Assembly (NCBI RefSeq): GCF_009727055.1
Contig: NC_052357.1
Location: forward strand, 88,034,999 to 88,098,998
Reading direction: 5' to 3'
Source: Benincasa hispida
Taxonomy: Eukaryota; Streptophyta; Magnoliopsida; Cucurbitales; Cucurbitaceae
Length of the DNA stretch: 64,000 nt
Positions 60,915 through 64,000 of this stretch are shown piece after piece (within the stretch, counting starts at the first letter, position 1; each line of letters opens with the position of its first letter). The position numbers were made by a program, and so were the translations under genes. The notes beneath the pieces were generated by a model, which worked only from the letters and a program-made list of their open reading frames with translations, did no database searches and was not told where the DNA came from.

Positions 60915-62942
60915 AATCACAGTGAGGAAAACCCAACCTGTAGACTGGAGATCCCAAGAAATAGGTTCAAGGAGTAATAACTGATCACGGGTGATATATA
61001 ATGAATCACGCTAAACCAAACACGGAGTTCCATTCTTATGACTTAAAGTATGAATATGATATCCTGAAGCGTAAGAAAGGTTGAACTCAATTCTTAGGGC
61101 TAGTTGCATAAATAGAATTCAGGCCCAAAATAATAGAACGTGTAGTACAAGGATAAAATAATTGCATATATAGATCAAAAAATGGTAAAAGACTAAAAAA
61201 TCCTTACCTAGCCACCATTTTGTTCACCTTTTCCTGATTTTCTCAAATTAAAAGCTATCACTGATAGCAGCTATCAGCTGCTATCGCTGATAGATTTTAT
61301 CAATTGCTATCGATGATAGTTGTATTAGTGATGGGTTTCAATTTGAGAAAAATTAATACAATCTTGAAATATTAGCTTTTAATTTACTATCAATTATTAG
61401 TAGCTATCATTGATTCACTGTCATCAATTGGAATCAACGTTGAAATATTAATACTTAAGGCTATCAGTGGCTATCAATGATAGATTTATAAATAGTGATC
61501 AACTTTGAAAGAAGACCAACACCTTTAATTACCATAGTAGTTATCACTAATAATATTTTATCGTGGCTATCACTGATAACAACTATCAGTCGTCATCACT
61601 GATAGACTTTCATCAATTAGAATCAACCTTGAAATATCAACACTTAAGGCTATCAATGATAGACTTCTATAACTGGTTAACCTTTGAAAGAAACTCGATA
61701 TATAGATATCACCTAAGTTTTATCACTGATATCACTAACATCACTCATATTGTGGTTATCAGTGATAGCTTCTTTCACTGATAATATCACTAATAAGATG
61801 TTATCAATGATCTCTCTGATATCATGCTATCAGTGATAGTTCTCTATCACCGATAACGTGTTATCAGTGGTAGCTTTTATCACCAATAACGTGCTATTAG
61901 TATTAGCTTCTATCACTGGTAACATGTTATCAGTAGTAGCTTCTATCAATCATAGCCACTAAACACCTTTTTGCCCCTTTATTGTCATTCCCAAACATTT
62001 TTAAGTCCCTTTTATTTCTGATGATAGCTTCTATCACTAATAAACATGCTATTAGTGATAACTTCTAGGCATTCCACTTAAATTTTAGTTTGAGATTCAA
62101 CTTTATTAATTAAATTGACTAAGTTGGCTATCAATGATATATTTCTATAAATGGCTATTAACTATGAAAATCTAATCAAAGATTAAAGTATCAATGATAA
62201 AAAATATTAGTGGCTATCACTGATAGATTTTCATTTGCTTTTTATATTTATTAGTTGTTATAATAATCAAACTTGATGATTGGCTTGTTAGTGTTAAGTC
62301 ACTTATGAATTGAGTATTTTCAAGTCCTTACAGAACCCAGCTTCATAATTCTTGTGAAAACAAGGGGAAGAAGAAAAATTCAAATAAAGGAAAGAAAAAT
62401 TTTAAAAACAAAATAAAGACAAGGGAGGGCAAAGTTGGAAATTAAAAAAATCAAAGATTGACTAGTCAACTCATCTATATTTGCAAATATTTTAAAGATG
62501 TAATATATTTTTAGATTTTTTTCTCTTATTTTACTATGTAGTACAAATATCACAGTTCTTAATGAGATTTATACTTGATGACAAGTGGGGTACCCAGCTA
62601 TAGGAGTACACTTGATAGACTCACCTGTGTGAATGTGGAAGTGAGGGTCGCTTCCTATGGAGTTTTTAGGCAAACTCTCTAGAGCATTCACTATACCGGG
62701 ATTCACGTGCTAAGCCTTAAAAGCACGGGCTTTCGTACTACAACCTAATAACACTCTGTGTGAGATGCGATTAGAAATAGAGTTTAAAACCAAGGGTTAC
62801 TTAGTATATTCTGAATCATCTACACAATGTAAAGGTTCAAGTCGTAAGACACCTTTGCTTATGCACAGTGTTGTATAGATTGAAACTGTTCGATGAAAAT
62901 CTTTCCTCTCTTTTCGTTTTGTTTAAATTTCCAAGTGAGGGA
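60915..62942 (+). other. Long 3' non-coding segment of the copia
   Basis: Two kilobases lie between the end of RNase H and the 3' LTR, far more than the usual few hundred bases. It includes the palindromic array (61230-62245) and, at 62580-62870, a GC-richer block with no recognisable frame. It ends in the purine tract AAGTGAGGGA just before the LTR. Confidence 0.6.
61230..62245. repeat. Palindromic TATCAGTGATA repeat array
   Basis: About 1 kb is densely packed with variants of CTATCACTGATAG and TATCAGTGATAG in both orientations, separated by short irregular spacers (GCTTCTATCAC, AACATGTTATCAG, AACGTGTTATCAG). The word is nearly self-complementary, so the array can form many alternative hairpins. 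It lies in the 3' non-coding segment of the copia, between RNase H and the 3' LTR. Related GATAGA palindromes occur in the three dispersed hairpin elements of this window. Spacing is irregular and the unit degenerate, so it is neither CRISPR nor a simple satellite. Confidence 0.75.
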
Positions 62943-63694
62943 TGGTTGGGTGAAAATTTAATTTTCAAAACTAGAGGGAACCAACTTTTTTGGTTGGAGA
63001 ATCCCACATTGGAAATTGGAAGTCTGCTTTATGTACTCCAACCTTGTGGGGTTTGGGCCCAAGGGGTACCCATGTTTTGGAGGGAGTGAGGAGATAGACC
63101 AATGTGGGTTCGGTAGACATCCCACACGTGCGCCGCCACCGTCGTTCGGCATGGCGAGGCAAGGTGCGCGTGTGCGTGATGATTATTTTTAATAAAAATA
63201 TTATTTATTATTATTATTATTAATTTTTTAACCGAAAAAAGGGGGAAACAGTCCATTCATCCCGTTTCGTTTCATTCGCCCATCCGTAACGTCTACGCAC
63301 GTTTTGCTCCCTACTGTTCGACGTCGAAGGCCTATAAAAGGCGAGACCTTCAGCAATTCGTAACACACAAAATCAATTTTCTTAATTTTCCACTTCATCG
63401 TCCTCTCCTTTTCCATCTTAGATTTTCGAGCAGTGAGTTTAGAAAGGGTGTACGTTCCGATTGGTAACGGTGTATTTCCGATCGGTTTTCATTTGGCTGT
63501 TTTATCCTGAGAATGATGTGGCAACTTTCAGACTTGCTTGCACACTTAAACAGAGCTACGAAACGTCTTAAAGAAAGCGAGCTCCGCGACTCAGCTTATA
63601 ACGAGTTTCTGTTTTACAGGTTTTACTCTTCGCCTGACCGCTGTGCCTTGATGGTTTACAGTTCGTCGTTCTGAGGGCCCCGTCGCTTCCAATA
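62943..63694 (+). repeat. 3' LTR of the copia at 53-64 kb
   Basis: It starts TGGTTGGGTGAAAATTTAAT (one extra G relative to the 5' LTR) and ends CTTCCAATA before GTTAA. It carries the motif ATCCCACATTGGAAA and a TATA box CTATAAAAGGCG near 63332, so transcription of the LTR would start around 63360. It keeps the segment deleted from the 5' LTR. Confidence 0.8.
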
Positions 63695-64000
63695 GTTAAG
63701 AAACCTTTGATTTTGGCGTTCTTGTTGTTTTTATATGATGACACCATTATGTAATTTTGTTTTTGTTTATAATATTTTTTACACTAAAGAAATTGGTTTG
63801 AGAGAGAAATCATAAATTCTTGGTTATTGAAGTATGTCATTGGGTTACATTCGGTTTTCTTTTCTTTTTTTCTTTTTTTTTTTTTTTCGTCAAAGCGAAC
63901 TTAGCTTAACGATAATAGCCTTGATCTTCCTCTTTTCAGATTGAAGGTTTGATTTTTTGTTTCCTGTAGTTGTTAATATACTAGATAAATATTTTATTTT
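63695..64000. other. Flank after the copia, nothing recognised
   Basis: AT-rich sequence begins with the GTTAA target duplication. A poly-T tract lies near 63865-63888. No coding region. Confidence 0.6.

Larger units (their letters stand above)
53237..63694 (+). mobile_element. Full-span Ty1/copia retrotransposon, inactive
   Basis: The element runs from the 5' LTR (TGTTGGGTGAAAATTTAATT) to the end of the 3' LTR (CCAATA, originally CCAACA). GTTAA flanks it on both sides (53232-53236 and 63695-63699). The order on the plus strand is 5' LTR, gag, GAG-pre-integrase, integrase, RT, RNase H, a 2-kb non-coding 3' segment, a purine tract AAGTGAGGGA, then the 3' LTR. It carries two nested LTR insertions (54713-56252 and 57550-59369) and an adapter artefact at 54675-54712, so its real length is uncertain. 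Many stops and frameshifts exclude autonomous activity. Clade is undecided; the protein motifs recall Tork/TAR-like copia. Confidence 0.85.

Noticed and set aside
61230..62245. Possible CRISPR-like repeat array
   Set aside because: Repeats are degenerate, palindromic, in both orientations and irregularly spaced, and the DNA is plant nuclear.

Overview
The window reads as nuclear DNA of a flowering plant. Genes have GT-AG introns in very AT-rich surroundings. Three plant gene families are present, along with Ty1/copia retrotransposons with tRNA-Met-type primer sites, a plastid-derived fragment and MITE-like hairpins. The repeat families recall cucurbit genomes (melon, cucumber, wax gourd type), but that is inference from memory and not a sequence match.

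Layout. 1-5.4 kb is AT-rich with no gene; it holds one GC-richer, G-box-containing island (780-1070) and a palindromic GATAGAC hairpin element. 5.4-12.76 kb is an old minus-strand Ty1/copia remnant (RT/RNase H pieces) carrying a 3.46 kb insertion: a solo LTR with 5-bp target duplications, itself split by a second LTR. 16.9-17.25 kb is a decayed piece of plastid rps2. 19.8-20.6 kb is a TIR-type non-autonomous element. 22.43-26.81 kb is an apparently intact seven-exon gene for an EF-hand Na+/Ca2+ exchanger-like (NCL) protein on the plus strand. 28.51-30.18 kb is a five-exon SPEAR/TIE-type transcriptional adaptor with a C-terminal EAR motif, on the minus strand. 35.3-37.13 kb is a plant mobile domain (MAIN-like) pseudogene. 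39.5-39.76 kb has a tRNA gene and a degenerate copy. 39.8-44.05 kb is a second, 3'-truncated copia on the minus strand, with a solo LTR inserted in gag. 46.15-47.47 kb is a CIN-class TCP4-like transcription factor on the minus strand, with a miR319 target site and a 3'UTR intron. 48.2-51.7 kb has GC-rich inverted-repeat elements and a possible organelle-derived patch. 53.24-63.69 kb is a third copia, with both LTRs and a GTTAA target duplication, inactivated by stops, frameshifts and two nested LTR insertions.

How the genes relate. SPEAR/TIE proteins are known to bind CIN-TCP factors and recruit TOPLESS through the EAR motif, so this window places a TCP4-like gene and a putative TCP co-repressor adaptor about 16 kb apart on the same strand. 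The exchanger is functionally separate (membrane Na+/Ca2+ homeostasis). The rest is nested mobile DNA. All three copies of one solo-LTR family sit inside other copia elements.

One technical point matters. At 54675-54712 the sequence contains both Tn5 mosaic ends back to back, i.e. the Nextera mate-pair junction adapter. This is an assembly artefact and the join there should not be trusted. I found no convincing undescribed gene system. The most useful leads are the adapter junction, the TCP/SPEAR linkage, the nested LTR history and the palindromic TATCAGTGATA array at 61.2-62.2 kb.
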